DNA from: Sediminibacterium sp. Gen4
Lineage (GTDB): Bacteria > Bacteroidota > Bacteroidia > Chitinophagales > Chitinophagaceae
Reading direction: 5' to 3'
Length of the DNA: 64,000 nucleotides
Assembly (NCBI GenBank): GCA_013391385.1
Contig: JACBFI010000009.1
Span: forward strand, 42,514 to 106,513
Shown: piece by piece, positions 18,211-27,217 of the stretch
Layout: each line of letters opens with the position of its first letter
How positions within the stretch are numbered: position 1 is the first letter of the stretch
Notes under the pieces: generated by a model
The model's input: the letters and a program-made list of their open reading frames with translations, nothing else
What the model was told of the DNA's origin: nothing
Databases searched by the model: none
Position numbers and translations under genes: made by a program

Positions 18211-19506
18211 TTAGAAAGCAGGATCCGCCGGTGTATTCGGGTTACTGTCACGCTCACGGAAAGGATAAGGGAAGAAGTTTCTCTTTCTCTCAGCAGTTGG
18301 TCTACCGAAACGACGCATGTCTTCCAGCTTCATGCCAGACAGATATAGTTCGATACAACGATTGCGATAGATCTGTGTCAACAAATCATTGGCCGTTGCG
18401 GGTGCCACCGGTGCAAGGTCTGCACCAATACCCAATACATCATTGACAGCTCTCTTGGTTACCACTCTATTCAATTCAATATTACCATTCACCAGATCAG
18501 GTGTTGCCTGACGTGCATAACACTCAGCTTTGATCAACATGATCTCACCAGGGAAATACAGAGGAATAGCTGTTGTAGGTGTATTCCAGAATCCATTCAA
18601 TCTGAAACGTGGATTGATGGTGGCATTGATAACGGTATAAAACGGAATACGCTTATCAGCCAGATCAGGTGCTATAGCTGCAGGTAAACCCAATGTAGAG
18701 TCAACAGGCTGGTACACGTTATTGGTAGACGTTACAAAGTTGAAGATCGGATTTGGGTTGGCCGCTTCAAAATTCATGGTTGAACGCTTTGTGAGGTCTA
18801 CCGCATTCGCTGCTTGTAAAGCTGCTGCATAGTTACCCGCAAACAATGAATAACGCGCTTTCAATGCATTCAATGTATTCACGATGTCTACACCAACCGG
18901 AACATCTGCTGCAAAGGAAGCAGAAATCGCATTGGCACTGATCGTTGCCAGTGCTTTATCGATTGCTGCAATGGCTCTTGCAAAACCAACATTTCTGTCA
19001 GAGAATGTAGTGGTGGCTGTTCCAACGGTATCCGGTACTTTTTCCCAATAGCTAGACAATGCACCTATTGCAAGTGCCTTATAAATACTGGCATAACCGA
19101 TCAATCCACTGGCATAACTTTTATCGGTCAATTTTGACGCGGCATTGATTACATTATTGGCATCAAAGATGACTTTATTGGCAGAACTCCATACATTACC
19201 CAATAAGGCATTGGTACCATCTACTGCTGCCCCACCGGTACTGAATTGAAATTCAGAAACGTTACCGGGATTCATTAAAATAGTTTCATTGGTGATGAGT
19301 CCGGTTGCATCAGACATACCATATGCAACATTTGAAGCATAGGTTCTTTGCAAACCTACCACAACACCAGCCAAACCTTTCGCCGAACTAAAAACCTGAT
19401 CCGAAGTAGCGGCATTCGGATTATTGAAGTCTTTTTTGCAACCTGCAGTTGTGAGAAGCAGTGCTGCCAGACCTGTATATAATGATGTTTGAATACTCTT
19501 TTTCAT
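18211..19506 (-). CDS. SusD/RagB-family nutrient-binding lipoprotein
   Basis: 431 residues. The N terminus is a lipoprotein signal (hydrophobic core SLYTGLAALLLTTAGC with the acylated cysteine at 23). The rest is the alpha-helical TPR-like SusD fold; the phrase PLYFPGEIMLIKAECYARQ in the C-terminal half is the typical late SusD helix, followed by the conserved IYRNRCIELYLSGMKLEDMRRFGR (given here as two parts, IYRNRCIELYLSG and MKLEDMRRFGR). SusD caps the SusC barrel at the cell surface and captures the oligomer to be imported. It is shorter than the usual 500 or so residues. It ends the operon with susC; ligand not readable from sequence. Confidence 0.92.
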   Translation of the reverse strand: MKKSIQTSLYTGLAALLLTTAGCKKDFNNPNAATSDQVFSSAKGLAGVVVGLQRTYASNVAYGMSDATGLITNETILMNPGNVSEFQFSTGGAAVDGTNALLGNVWSSANKVIFDANNVINAASKLTDKSYASGLIGYASIYKALAIGALSSYWEKVPDTVGTATTTFSDRNVGFARAIAAIDKALATISANAISASFAADVPVGVDIVNTLNALKARYSLFAGNYAAALQAANAVDLTKRSTMNFEAANPNPIFNFVTSTNNVYQPVDSTLGLPAAIAPDLADKRIPFYTVINATINPRFRLNGFWNTPTTAIPLYFPGEIMLIKAECYARQATPDLVNGNIELNRVVTKRAVNDVLGIGADLAPVAPATANDLLTQIYRNRCIELYLSGMKLEDMRRFGRPTAERKRNFFPYPFRERDSNPNTPADPAF

Positions 19507-19524
19507 ACAAGTAATTTTTGAGGA

Positions 19525-22500
19525 TTAAAATTTAGCCTGAATACCAAAACTGAAAGTTCTTGGAATAGGCACTGCACCAAAATCAATTCCACGCAGAATG
19601 GTACTTTGTCCACCCGCATTTACTTCAGGATCATATCCTTTGTAATTGTCCCAACTGATCAGGTTTCGTCCACTGAAATTGATACTCAGGTCACTGAATC
19701 CTTTTACTTTTCCGAAATTATAACTGAGTGATAATTCACGCAACTTGGTATAACTACCGTTATCAATTCTCCACTCTTCAATTGCATAAATACCATTGAT
19801 ATAACCACGTGGTAATTGTCCGCGATGCTCTTGCTCTGCTACTTTACCATTACCTACACCCTGACGAGTACGGAAGTCGGCATTGAATACATCTACACCC
19901 TGCACCGCATCAATCTGAACACGTAAGCTCAATCTCTTATAGGTAAATTCATTCACGAGACTGGTAGTATAATCAGGATTGGGATCACCGATCACTCTAC
20001 GAAGTACAGCACCACTTGGCAATCCGGAGGTTCTTCCGGGTGTAAATACCAATGCACTATTTTGAACACCTCTTTCTGTTTGAGGAATACCACCTGCGTT
20101 TTTCACTTCACTTCCATCCGGATTACGTGCAAAGAAAGTTCCGTAGAAGACACCTACCGGCTGACCTTCAATGATAGCAACCGGTGCACCGGCATTTGTA
20201 CTTAACAGTGTCAATGCTTGTCCGATACGAACTGCTTTATTTCTGTTACGGTTGAAAATACCGGTAATGTTCCAGTTGAAATCTTTTTTCGCAATTGGAT
20301 TACCTGTCAATACAATCTCAAAACCTTTGTTTTCCAATGATCCAAAATTATCCAACAAGCTGCTGAAGCCGGATGTTGGAGCAATGAATCGATTGATCAA
20401 CAGGTCCGTTACTTTCTTATTGTAAATGTTTACTGTTAACCCTACTCTGTTATTCAGGAAAGCAAGATCGAAACCTAGTTCAGTTTCTTGTTGTCTTTCA
20501 GGCTTTACATTTTCGTTCGCTAATGTACCGCTAGAGTTCAATGCTGTTCTTCCCAAATAAGAAGATGAACTGTAAGTGTTAAATCTAGAGTAAGCGCCGA
20601 TACCTGTCAGGTTTCCGCTTTCACCATATGCCAAACGAACTTTGAACAAATCCCACCATTTAGAAACACCGGAATTGGCCCAAAAATCAGCCCCTGAGAT
20701 CACATAGCTACCACTTGCTTTGTAATAAGTTTGGTTACGTTGATTTTTACCAAACACAGATGATCCATCCACACGTATCGCACCTGTTACAAAGAACTGG
20801 TTACGGTATTTGAAGTTTTGCTGAACATAAGCACCAGAGATAGACAGCTCACTTCTATCATCCACAGGATCCAATCTGGTGCTCGCACCATTTACAGTTT
20901 GTACAAAGGGAGCGAGACCTCTTCCTTGCAACAGAGAGAAATTATTTTTCTCGTACTGCTGAGAGAATCCGACCTGAGTCACTGAATTGATATTGTTCGT
21001 GATATTTCTTGAATAGGTAGCATTCAGATCATGGTTGATGGCAAAGAAATTATTATTCGCTGCACTTGAATAACCATTTTGTGTAGGATCCAATGCCGGA
21101 CCACCTCCAAAGAATGCAGTACTCACATTATAAGCGAATGGAGGAATATAGGTGTTCCCATTCTGTGCATAGTTATCAATACCCATGGTATAATCAACGG
21201 TCAATCCAGTGATCGGACGTAGTTTCAATCCCAGATTCGCAATCAAACGATTCGTGGTTTGACGCTGCTTGATATCTTCAATCACAGACACCGGGTTGGC
21301 ACGACCACGCTCACCTACTGCACGAACATTACCCAAAGCATCTCTGGTCCAGATATCATGGAAATTACCAATGATGGTAACAGAGTTCATGGGAGAGAAA
21401 AAAGAGTTACCATCCGGCTTTTCATTGGCTGTACTATTGATATAGTTCAAACCTAAATTGAAGCTTGCCCATTTATTCAATACCTGATCAATATTACTGC
21501 GGAAGCTATAACGTTGGAAATCTGTATTTCGTACGATACCTTGGTTATAGAAATAAGACCCTGAGAGATAATACTTGGTCTTATCGGTACCACCACTAAT
21601 AGAAATATTATTATCGGTACCATTGGCATTGCGGAAAATATAATCCTGATAATCATAACGAGTTACAGGAGTAGTGGTAGTTACAGTAGAAAGGATATCT
21701 TGTGTAAATGCACCCAGACCATCGGTTGGACCACCAAACTTGGTTGGAGCCTGGTTCACATCTAACTTTTTACGCAGACTACTGGTTGTGAAGTTGGTAG
21801 AAAAGCTTACAGAAGGAGCACCGCTTTTTCCTTTTTTAGTAAAGATCTGAACCACACCGGCATTCGCACGGCTACCATAGATAGCAGCGGCGGCAGCGCC
21901 ATTCAATACTTCAATTCTTTCAATATCATTCGGATTGATATCCACCAATCGGCTTTGACCAATGCTTCCTACAAAGTTTCCACCATCATAGTTACCGGAA
22001 GTGTTGGTTACACGATTGGTAGCATTGTTCACAATCACTCCATCAATGATGTATAAAGGTTCTGATGATGAAGAAATAGAACTGATACCACGCAAGCGAA
22101 CTGAAATACCTCCTGCAGGGTCACCTGAGTTTTGAGAGATTTGCGCACCGGCAGTTTTACCTTGTAATGCCGCCAGCACATTTCCTGTAGCGCCTTTGTT
22201 CAAATCTTCTGCACTTACAGAACTGATATAGCTACCCAACTGACGACGGGTAGTACCCTGTGAGTTACCAGTAACAATCACTTCATCTAATTTGGAAACA
22301 TCTTCTGCTAATTCAGCATTCAGCGTATAACTATTGTTACCTGCTGTTACAGTGAATGAAGCTTGTTGTGTTTTGTAGCCCGTACCGGAAAAGACCAGTG
22401 TATAGCTACCGGGTTTTAAAGAAGCAGAGAAACTAAAAGTACCACTGTTATCGGTAGCGGCACCTACATTGTTTTCCCTGATGAATACGGAAGCAGCTTC

Positions 22501-22638
22501 TACAGCAGCTCCCCCTTTTGCAGTTACTTTTCCGGATACGCGAACTTGCGCAATACCCGCAGCCGTGATCAAACTTGTCAACAGCAGCAAGAAAGCTGTT
22601 TTCAGTAAGACCGGCTTCAAGAGCGGTTTCATTTTCAT
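19525..22638 (-). CDS. SusC/RagA-family TonB-linked outer membrane transporter
   Basis: 1037 residues. A signal peptide (about 1-30, LLLLTSLITAAGIAQ), an N-terminal carboxypeptidase-regulatory-like beta-sandwich (about 32-115, VSGKVTAKGGAAVEAASVF), a TonB-box region (about 120-128, DEVIVTG), the plug domain (about 130-245, with LQGKTAGAQISQNSGDPAGG and LYIIDGVIVNN) and a 22-strand barrel ending in FSFGIQAKF with a terminal aromatic residue. It imports large or oligomeric nutrients across the outer membrane, powered by TonB. Cotranscribed with susD (18 nt gap). No glycoside hydrolase or peptidase lies nearby, so the substrate must be guessed from the adjacent regulator and AnmK. Confidence 0.94.
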   Translation of the reverse strand: MKMKPLLKPVLLKTAFLLLLTSLITAAGIAQVRVSGKVTAKGGAAVEAASVFIRENNVGAATDNSGTFSFSASLKPGSYTLVFSGTGYKTQQASFTVTAGNNSYTLNAELAEDVSKLDEVIVTGNSQGTTRRQLGSYISSVSAEDLNKGATGNVLAALQGKTAGAQISQNSGDPAGGISVRLRGISSISSSSEPLYIIDGVIVNNATNRVTNTSGNYDGGNFVGSIGQSRLVDINPNDIERIEVLNGAAAAAIYGSRANAGVVQIFTKKGKSGAPSVSFSTNFTTSSLRKKLDVNQAPTKFGGPTDGLGAFTQDILSTVTTTTPVTRYDYQDYIFRNANGTDNNISISGGTDKTKYYLSGSYFYNQGIVRNTDFQRYSFRSNIDQVLNKWASFNLGLNYINSTANEKPDGNSFFSPMNSVTIIGNFHDIWTRDALGNVRAVGERGRANPVSVIEDIKQRQTTNRLIANLGLKLRPITGLTVDYTMGIDNYAQNGNTYIPPFAYNVSTAFFGGGPALDPTQNGYSSAANNNFFAINHDLNATYSRNITNNINSVTQVGFSQQYEKNNFSLLQGRGLAPFVQTVNGASTRLDPVDDRSELSISGAYVQQNFKYRNQFFVTGAIRVDGSSVFGKNQRNQTYYKASGSYVISGADFWANSGVSKWWDLFKVRLAYGESGNLTGIGAYSRFNTYSSSSYLGRTALNSSGTLANENVKPERQQETELGFDLAFLNNRVGLTVNIYNKKVTDLLINRFIAPTSGFSSLLDNFGSLENKGFEIVLTGNPIAKKDFNWNITGIFNRNRNKAVRIGQALTLLSTNAGAPVAIIEGQPVGVFYGTFFARNPDGSEVKNAGGIPQTERGVQNSALVFTPGRTSGLPSGAVLRRVIGDPNPDYTTSLVNEFTYKRLSLRVQIDAVQGVDVFNADFRTRQGVGNGKVAEQEHRGQLPRGYINGIYAIEEWRIDNGSYTKLRELSLSYNFGKVKGFSDLSINFSGRNLISWDNYKGYDPEVNAGGQSTILRGIDFGAVPIPRTFSFGIQAKF

Positions 22639-22658
22639 ATTTCAGCGTTTATAGATAA

Positions 22659-23402
22659 TTACAAAATAGTAATGCCTTCTTTCTTATAAGGTTCAAATAC
22701 AGGATTCGACGGATCGAGTTCTGTGATAATCGTATCGATTTCATCCAGTCCACATATCGTCAATCGCTGATGTGTATTTAGCTTTTCGGAAATAGATAGT
22801 ATCACTGTTTTCTCAGCAGCCTGTATCATTGCTTTTTTCACTTGTATCACTTCCCAATCATTGTCTGTAATACCCGTTTCATCAATAGCATTGATACCCA
22901 TGATACAGAGGTCGGCTTTAATGCCTGCAATTTTAGAAATGGCTTCACCTCCTACAGCGATCTGTGAACTTTTAGAAATTTTATCCCCTAAAAAAATCAC
23001 TTCGATATTCGGATGTTGTGCATACTCATGTGCTGCCGGAATACTACCGGTGAAAAATGTCGCATTCAAATCAGAAGGTAATAAACGCGCCATTTCAATA
23101 ACAGTGGTTCCTCCTGTTGTAAGAATGAACATATTATTCCTAATCAATGAAACCGCTTTACTGGCAATCACTCTTTTACTGTCTGCCTTGTAGACATCTG
23201 ATTTTAAAAAGGAACTGTGAAAAGACTTAGATAAAGCACCGCCATGCACTTTGATGATTTTATCCATATCCGCAAGCTCATTCAAGTCGCGACGAATCGT
23301 ATCTTCAGATACATTGATTTCATTGCTGAGGTCAGAGGATAGGATACGATTATGTAAGTCTATTTGGCGTAAAATATAGGCCTGTCTTTCAGTTTTCAGC
23401 AT
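22659..23402 (-). CDS. DeoR/GlpR-family transcriptional regulator
   Basis: 247 residues. N-terminal DeoR-type winged helix (about 1-57) with LSNEINVSEDTIRRDLNEL as recognition helix region, then the GlpR sugar-phosphate-sensing domain (about 75-235, ISL-isomerase-like fold) with ILTTGGTTVIEMARLL and KADLCIMGINAIDE. Family members usually repress sugar-phosphate metabolism genes and release DNA on binding a phosphorylated sugar. It stands 20 nt upstream of susC in the same direction and 108 nt from divergent anmK, so it probably controls both. An attractive effector is MurNAc-6-phosphate made by AnmK, but this is inference. Confidence 0.9.
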   Translation of the reverse strand: MLKTERQAYILRQIDLHNRILSSDLSNEINVSEDTIRRDLNELADMDKIIKVHGGALSKSFHSSFLKSDVYKADSKRVIASKAVSLIRNNMFILTTGGTTVIEMARLLPSDLNATFFTGSIPAAHEYAQHPNIEVIFLGDKISKSSQIAVGGEAISKIAGIKADLCIMGINAIDETGITDNDWEVIQVKKAMIQAAEKTVILSISEKLNTHQRLTICGLDEIDTIITELDPSNPVFEPYKKEGITIL

Positions 23403-23510
23403 AGCAGCAATAAATAAGTTACCTTAAAATTAATGCGGGAAATTGCGTATTTCCAAATATTTTTTGCAAGAAATTGCACAATGATGCGTTTTTAAGTCTA
23501 ATTTAAAGTC

Positions 23511-24713
23511 ATGAATCCGAATATTTCAGCACTACATACCATTGCTAATAAGCCTGAGAGAGTCATTATTGGCTTAATGAGCGGCACTTCAGTAGATGGA
23601 TTGGATGTGGCTTTATGCCGCATATCCGGACAAGGAACCCAAACAAACGTGCAATTACTGGCATTTGAGACGGTGGTGTATGAAAAAAAGTTCAAAGACC
23701 ATATCAAGTCTGTGTTTTCAAAACGAAATGTTGATCTGGAAAAAGTTTGTTTGCTGAATGCATGGGTAGGAACAGAACATGCTTCTATTATTTTGAGTTG
23801 TCTGAAACAATGGAACATAGATCCTGCTTCTGTGGATTTGATCGCCAGTCACGGACAAACCATTTATCATGCTCCAAAATTGTTACACCCGAATGATGAA
23901 TTTGACAACGCCACTTTACAGATTGGCGATGGAGATCATATTGCCGTGAAGACGGGCATCATTACGCTTAGTGACTTCAGACAAAAACATGTTGCTGCAG
24001 GTGGTGAAGGTGCCCCATTAGCGGTGTATGGAGACTATTTGATTTTTAGCAGTCGCAAAGAAAATCGCATCATGTTAAACATTGGAGGTATTGCTAATTT
24101 TACTTATCTCCCTTCCGGATTAGATGTAGCAGAAGTCTTCAGTACCGATGTAGGTACAGGAAACACATTGATGGATGCTTATGTGCAAGCGCATTTTTCC
24201 GGAAAATATTTTGATGAAAATGCCACTATTGCAAGACAAGGAAAAATACATGAAGCTTTATTACAAGCTTTGAAAGACAATGATTTTTTCACCAATGATT
24301 TTCCCAAAACCATTGGACCGGAATTGTTCAATTTGGATTATCTCAATGCAGCCATGCAAAAAGCTGATAGCAGTAATCTTTCACACGGAGATATCATGGC
24401 AACACTCAATCGATTCTCTGCAGATATGATTGTAGATGCATTACACAGATGTATGACCCATAGAACAGATTTTGTAGTTTATACCAGCGGTGGCGGTATG
24501 CATAATCCTTTACTCATGGAACATATTCATGAGCAATTACCCGGTATTACATTCAGAGATACCGCAGAACTAGAGGTAAATCCTGATGCTAAAGAAGCCG
24601 TGCTGTTTGCCATTCTCGCCAATGAAGCAGTTGCTGGTGGACAAGTAGCGCTTGGTGCCGGGAGAAATGGAATTCCTGCAGTTAGTATGGGTAAGATCAG
24701 TTTTCCGGCTTAG
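23511..24713 (+). CDS. anmK: Anhydro-N-acetylmuramic acid kinase
   Basis: 400 residues. AnmK opens the 1,6-anhydro ring of anhydro-MurNAc and phosphorylates it to MurNAc-6-phosphate, a step of peptidoglycan recycling. ASKHA-fold motifs are visible: GLMSGTSVDGLDVALCR (about 21-37, phosphate loop), the catalytic region SHGQTIYHAP, LNIGGIANFTYLP, FSTDVGTGNTLMD and VVYTSGGGMHNP. The length is normal. Divergent from the GlpR-type regulator and SusC/SusD genes. No murQ etherase is seen within the window, so the next recycling step is encoded elsewhere. Confidence 0.95.
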   Translation: MNPNISALHTIANKPERVIIGLMSGTSVDGLDVALCRISGQGTQTNVQLLAFETVVYEKKFKDHIKSVFSKRNVDLEKVCLLNAWVGTEHASIILSCLKQWNIDPASVDLIASHGQTIYHAPKLLHPNDEFDNATLQIGDGDHIAVKTGIITLSDFRQKHVAAGGEGAPLAVYGDYLIFSSRKENRIMLNIGGIANFTYLPSGLDVAEVFSTDVGTGNTLMDAYVQAHFSGKYFDENATIARQGKIHEALLQALKDNDFFTNDFPKTIGPELFNLDYLNAAMQKADSSNLSHGDIMATLNRFSADMIVDALHRCMTHRTDFVVYTSGGGMHNPLLMEHIHEQLPGITFRDTAELEVNPDAKEAVLFAILANEAVAGGQVALGAGRNGIPAVSMGKISFPA

Positions 24714-24847
24714 CAGATGAATTATTGAATTTATTTTTTTCGACAATAGCAACTAATCGAATGGTATTATTTGCCATCCAACATGCTAAAGAACGCTTTA
24801 TCCTATTTCACATGATTGGAATTTCTGGTCTAACTACTTTCACGAAA

Positions 24848-25291
24848 ATGAAAAGTATGAAAGCGATCTTTATAGTATGCCTGCTTTTAACAGGTACCAT
24901 TGTTACTGCGCAAACAAATAATACCATTGAAAAAAAGAAGTTTCATTTTGGTGCGGAACAAGATACCAGTGCCGGTTATGCTCAAGCAGTGAAAATAGAT
25001 AATGTGATCTATGTTTCAGGAACGGTTGCGCGTGATATTACACCAGCATCTATTAAAAGATTATACCAAACCATTGAAAGAAGTTTAGCCGCTTTTGGCG
25101 CTACGCTACAAAACGTGGTAAAAGAAAATCTATACACCACTGACATTGAAGCAATGAAAACCCACAATGAAGCCAGAAAAGAAATGTATAAAGGAGATTA
25201 TCCCGCGGCTACATGGGTACAGATTAGTCGACTATATATGCCCGATGCCAGACTAGAAATTGAAGTCATCGCACATCTCCCCAAAAAATAA
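24848..25291 (+). CDS. Exported RidA/YjgF-family protein
   Basis: 147 residues from the ATG at 24848 (MKSMKAIFIVCLLLTG); the frame is open further upstream but an export signal appears only from this start. Signal peptide about 1-22, ending GTIVTAQ. The mature part is a RidA/YjgF fold: YAQAVKIDNVIYVSGTVARD, a central NVVKENLYTTDIEAM and a C-terminal RLEIEVIAHLP. Classical RidA is cytosolic and hydrolyses reactive enamines/imines from PLP enzymes; the arginine that binds the carboxylate in RidA seems to be the R in MPDARLEIEV. The periplasmic location is unusual. Possibly cotranscribed with anmK (134 nt). Confidence 0.85.
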   Translation: MKSMKAIFIVCLLLTGTIVTAQTNNTIEKKKFHFGAEQDTSAGYAQAVKIDNVIYVSGTVARDITPASIKRLYQTIERSLAAFGATLQNVVKENLYTTDIEAMKTHNEARKEMYKGDYPAATWVQISRLYMPDARLEIEVIAHLPKK

Positions 25292-25295
25292 AAAA

Positions 25296-26510
25296 TTAAC
25301 GGCGACTAGCGATCAATAAATTCAGGTCGGTGAACTTCAGATCAAATTTTTGACTGATATAAAAATCGGTTAGTGCTCCTTTGAACATATAGATTCCTTC
25401 TCGAAGATTGAAATTATGCCAAACCATTTCTTCCAGTCCACCTTCATCACTCACTTCCAAAATCAAAGGCATGAGTACATTACTGATGGCCTGACTCGCT
25501 GTTCTGGCAAAACCACTGGGAATATTGGGTACGCAATAATGAATGACATCATGCTTAACAAATGTAGGATGCTGGTGACTGGTTAATTCACTGGTCTCGA
25601 AACATCCGCCGCGATCAATCGCTACATCAATGATAATACTTCCGGGACGCATAGCTGCTACCATTTCTTCTGTTACCACTACCGGCGCTCTTCCGAATTC
25701 ATTACTCAATGCACCTACCGCTACTTCACATGTTTTTAATTGTTTTGAAAGTATACGTGGTTCTAATACACTGGTCCAGATTCTTTGTCCCAGATTATTC
25801 TGCAATTGCTTCAAGCGATACACATTGTTATCAAACACTTTTACAGAAGCACCCAATGCCAAGGCATTTCTAGTTGCGAATTCACCCACAATACCGGCAC
25901 CCACAATCACTACTTTGGTGGGAGGAATACCACTGATACCCCCTAATAAAACACCTTTGCCCTTATTAAAACTACTAAGGTATTGTCCGGCAATCAGCAT
26001 CACCGCACTACCTGCAATCTCACTCATACTTCTTACGATCGGATAAGTACCACTAGCATCTTTGAAATTTTCAAAACTCAATGCCGTGATCTTCTTTTCC
26101 ATCATCTTTTCAATGTATTCTTTTCTTAGTGCAGAAAGATGTATAGGAGAAATAATGGTCTGATTCATCTGTAATAAAGGCATATCCTCGGCTACAGGGG
26201 GAGCACTTTTAACAAGTATGGGACATTTAAAAATTTCAGCTCGATCATATACAATGGTAGCTCCCATTTCAGAATAATCTCGATCGGAATAATGGCTGCC
26301 CTCTCCTGCTCCATGTTCTACTACCACTTGATGGCCATTTGAAATCAATACCCCAACTGCATCCGGCGTCAGTGCAATTCTGTTTTCCTGAAAAGCGATC
26401 TCTTTTGGAATACCAATATGCAATTTTGCACCCTGAGGTTTAATATCAAGGGTCTCTTCCAATGTTTCATACGCAAATGAAGTGCTGATAGAAGGTTTAC
26501 TGGTAGCCAT
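25296..26510 (-). CDS. ald: Alanine dehydrogenase
   Basis: 404 residues. NAD-dependent interconversion of alanine and pyruvate plus ammonia. Landmarks: IGIPKEIAFQENRIALTPDAV (split: IGIPKEIAFQENR, IALTPDAV; about 32-52) with substrate-binding arginine and the catalytic lysine region, VEHGAGEGSHYSD (about 78-90), the Rossmann nucleotide site VVIVGAGIVGEFATRNAL near 205-222, and IIDVAIDRGGCFETS near 300. It has an N-terminal extension of about 28 residues compared with the shorter bacterial Ald, as is usual in Bacteroidota. It converges with the ridA-like gene and is transcribed away from tsaE's side in the same direction (minus). Confidence 0.92.
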   Translation of the reverse strand: MATSKPSISTSFAYETLEETLDIKPQGAKLHIGIPKEIAFQENRIALTPDAVGVLISNGHQVVVEHGAGEGSHYSDRDYSEMGATIVYDRAEIFKCPILVKSAPPVAEDMPLLQMNQTIISPIHLSALRKEYIEKMMEKKITALSFENFKDASGTYPIVRSMSEIAGSAVMLIAGQYLSSFNKGKGVLLGGISGIPPTKVVIVGAGIVGEFATRNALALGASVKVFDNNVYRLKQLQNNLGQRIWTSVLEPRILSKQLKTCEVAVGALSNEFGRAPVVVTEEMVAAMRPGSIIIDVAIDRGGCFETSELTSHQHPTFVKHDVIHYCVPNIPSGFARTASQAISNVLMPLILEVSDEGGLEEMVWHNFNLREGIYMFKGALTDFYISQKFDLKFTDLNLLIASRR

Positions 26511-26600
26511 GTGGGGTTATAAGTTGGATGGAAAATGGATCTTATTGTTTACTGTGACCGATAAAGTTCAATTATTAAAGTTAGGACATTCCATGCAGAA

Positions 26601-27023
26601 TCAAACAGCTGTTGCATCCGTGTATAAACGTCGGGTAGAAGGATCCAGTATTTCCAAGTATATATGAAAGGTATCATCAGGTAAAAGTCCGGATGCTTTT
26701 TCCGGCCATTCTATCAAACAATAGTCACCACTATTCAACTGATCTTCTATTCCAGCTTCAATCGCTTCTTCTTCATCTTTCAAACGGTACCAATCCATAT
26801 GTAATACAACACCCACTTCTTTACTCTGGTATTGATTAACGATGGCAAAAGTGGGACTACCCACCGCATCTGCTACACCCAGGTATTCACAAAGTGCATG
26901 AATGAAAGTTGTCTTTCCGGTACCCATCTCAGCATGAAAAGCCCATACCTTATGTTTCTTACCAGACGCCCAAAGCGCTTTAGCAACCTCCTTAATCTGC
27001 GCCAATCCAAAAATTGCATCCAT
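26601..27023 (-). CDS. tsaE: tRNA threonylcarbamoyladenosine biosynthesis ATPase TsaE
   Basis: 140 residues, standard length. TsaE is the P-loop ATPase that, with TsaB and TsaD, makes the universal t6A modification at position 37 of ANN-decoding tRNAs. Walker A is AEMGTGKTTFIHAL (about 31-44; the first residue is A in place of the usual G), followed by VGSPTFAIVNQY and the LHMDWYRLKDEEE motif (Walker B-like acidic patch), then DYCLIEWPEKASGLLP. It is on the same strand as ald with a 90-nt gap. Confidence 0.95.
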   Translation of the reverse strand: MDAIFGLAQIKEVAKALWASGKKHKVWAFHAEMGTGKTTFIHALCEYLGVADAVGSPTFAIVNQYQSKEVGVVLHMDWYRLKDEEEAIEAGIEDQLNSGDYCLIEWPEKASGLLPDDTFHIYLEILDPSTRRLYTDATAV

Positions 27024-27083
27024 GGGGCAAAGGTAACGAGAAGAGGGGTGAAAGGAAATTTGAAATACCTAATCAATCACCTC

Positions 27084-27116
27084 TTTTGACTTTTCACCTT
27101 TCACTTTTCACCTTTC
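27084..27116. repeat. TTTTCACCTTTCAC-type word repeat upstream of tsaE
   Basis: A run of alternating TTTTCACC and TTTCAC words. A 21-base part of it (27084-27104) occurs exactly as its reverse complement at 50683-50703, behind the methylmalonyl-CoA epimerase gene. It separates the tsaE start from the divergent copper ATPase. Confidence 0.7.
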
Positions 27117-27217
27117 TTGCAACCATGATGTAGAAATATTCTTCTCAAATCGAAAGAGCGTGCTTCTGCTATTTGGTAAATTTGTGATTCATTAACCTCA
27201 ACCCCACAATATTGATT

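Noticed and set aside
24725-24847. Longer start for the RidA-like gene
   Set aside because: The extra 41 residues are not RidA-like and hide the signal peptide; the ATG at 24848 is better.
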